From positions 1-6,596 of the forward strand of contig CALMRL010000142.1 of NCBI GenBank assembly GCA_937873345.1: DNA of 6,596 nt, written 5' to 3'. The notes beneath the pieces were generated by a model. That model searched no databases. It saw only the letters and a program-made list of their open reading frames with translations, and was not told the DNA's origin. Shown piece after piece: positions 6,201 to 6,596 of the stretch. A program made the translations under genes and the position numbers. The stretch is from an uncultured Beijerinckiaceae bacterium. Lineage in GTDB: Bacteria; Pseudomonadota; Alphaproteobacteria; Rhizobiales; Beijerinckiaceae. Each line of letters starts with the position of its first letter. Position 1 is the first letter of the stretch.

Positions 6201-6214
6201 TACGGAGGGAGGGG

Positions 6215-6596
6215 ATGATGCTGGACCCGCAGGCCAAGGCCGTCCTCGACGAGCTTGCCGCCAAGGCCAGGCCGATGCCGGCCGACGAGGCCGACTGGCT
6301 GCAAGGATACCGAGAGGAGCTGGAGGACGTCGTCGCGATGCAGGGTCCGATGCCCGAGGTCGCCGTCACCGAGGCGGTGATGCCGGGGCCGGCGCCGCTG
6401 AAGCTGCGCTGGTTCATGCCGGCGGGCGAGGGCGCGCTGCCGACCGTGCTGTTCCTCCACGGCGGCGGCTTCGTCGCCGGCAGCCTGGAAGCCTACGAGA
6501 TACCCCTGCGCCACCTCGCGCTGCGCTCCGGCTGGCAGGTGGCGGCGCTGGACTACCGGCTGGCGCCCGAGCACCCCTACCCCGCCGCCCCCGACG
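6215..6596 (+). CDS. Alpha/beta hydrolase fold-3 family (HSL-like), 3' end beyond window
   Basis: N-terminal 127 residues of a carboxylesterase/lipase-like hydrolase of the hormone-sensitive-lipase (fold-3) family. The gene runs off the window end without a stop. The oxyanion-hole motif HGGGF is at 82-86, preceded by the strand PTVLFL and followed by VAGSLEAYE. The family motif DYRLAPEHPYPAAPD is at 113-127. The GDSAGG nucleophile elbow, catalytic acid and histidine lie outside. Two ATG codons are adjacent (6215 and 6218), and the GGAGGGAGGGG tract directly upstream serves either, with the first chosen. The start MMLDPQAKAVLDELAAKARP is a typical cap-region helix. It is divergent from the SDR gene across twin inverted repeats. 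A substrate cannot be assigned. Confidence 0.9.
   Translation, partial: MMLDPQAKAVLDELAAKARPMPADEADWLQGYREELEDVVAMQGPMPEVAVTEAVMPGPAPLKLRWFMPAGEGALPTVLFLHGGGFVAGSLEAYEIPLRHLALRSGWQVAALDYRLAPEHPYPAAPD

Noticed and set aside
5201..6574. A 457-codon minus-strand frame across the SDR and hydrolase
   Set aside because: It is out of frame with the SDR and antisense to the hydrolase. The translation is Arg/Gly/Ala-rich, without domains.

Overview
The window comes from a GC-rich bacterial chromosome with strong G/C preference at third codon positions. Protein flavour (branched-chain aminotransferase, Tat-exported DsrE-like protein, family 5 solute-binding protein, AI-2E permease, fold-3 hydrolase) suggests an alphaproteobacterium, probably Hyphomicrobiales. 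That placement is an inference from protein style, not from a marker gene. All sequence is densely coding, with no rRNA, tRNA, insertion sequence or CRISPR array.

Layout: (1) 16-903 (+), a complete branched-chain aminotransferase. (2) 1091-3920 (+), three exported proteins in a row: a TlpA-type thioredoxin-fold protein (CVPC), a family 5 ABC-type solute-binding protein, and a Tat-exported DsrE-family protein. A strong tandem terminator lies between the second and third. (3) 4026-6087 (-), a short-chain dehydrogenase/reductase followed by an AI-2E family membrane protein, convergent with the first block. (4) 6215-end (+), the start of a fold-3 alpha/beta hydrolase, divergent from the dehydrogenase across a 127-base region with two matching inverted repeats.

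The main point of interest is the solute-binding protein. Its reading frame is interrupted by one in-frame TGA at 2279-2281 (codon 197), yet the same frame continues cleanly for 331 more codons to give a family-typical 528-residue protein. Immediately after the TGA is a 7-bp hairpin with a GUGGG loop, 20 bases downstream. This matches the size, spacing and loop-G rule of a bacterial selenocysteine insertion element. The protein has no cysteine, so residue 197 would be its only thiol or selenol. It sits between two periplasmic proteins of redox/sulfur families. The leading hypothesis is a selenocysteine-containing solute-binding protein in a periplasmic chalcogen/redox module. The main alternative is a recent nonsense mutation or sequencing error, which the sequence alone cannot exclude.
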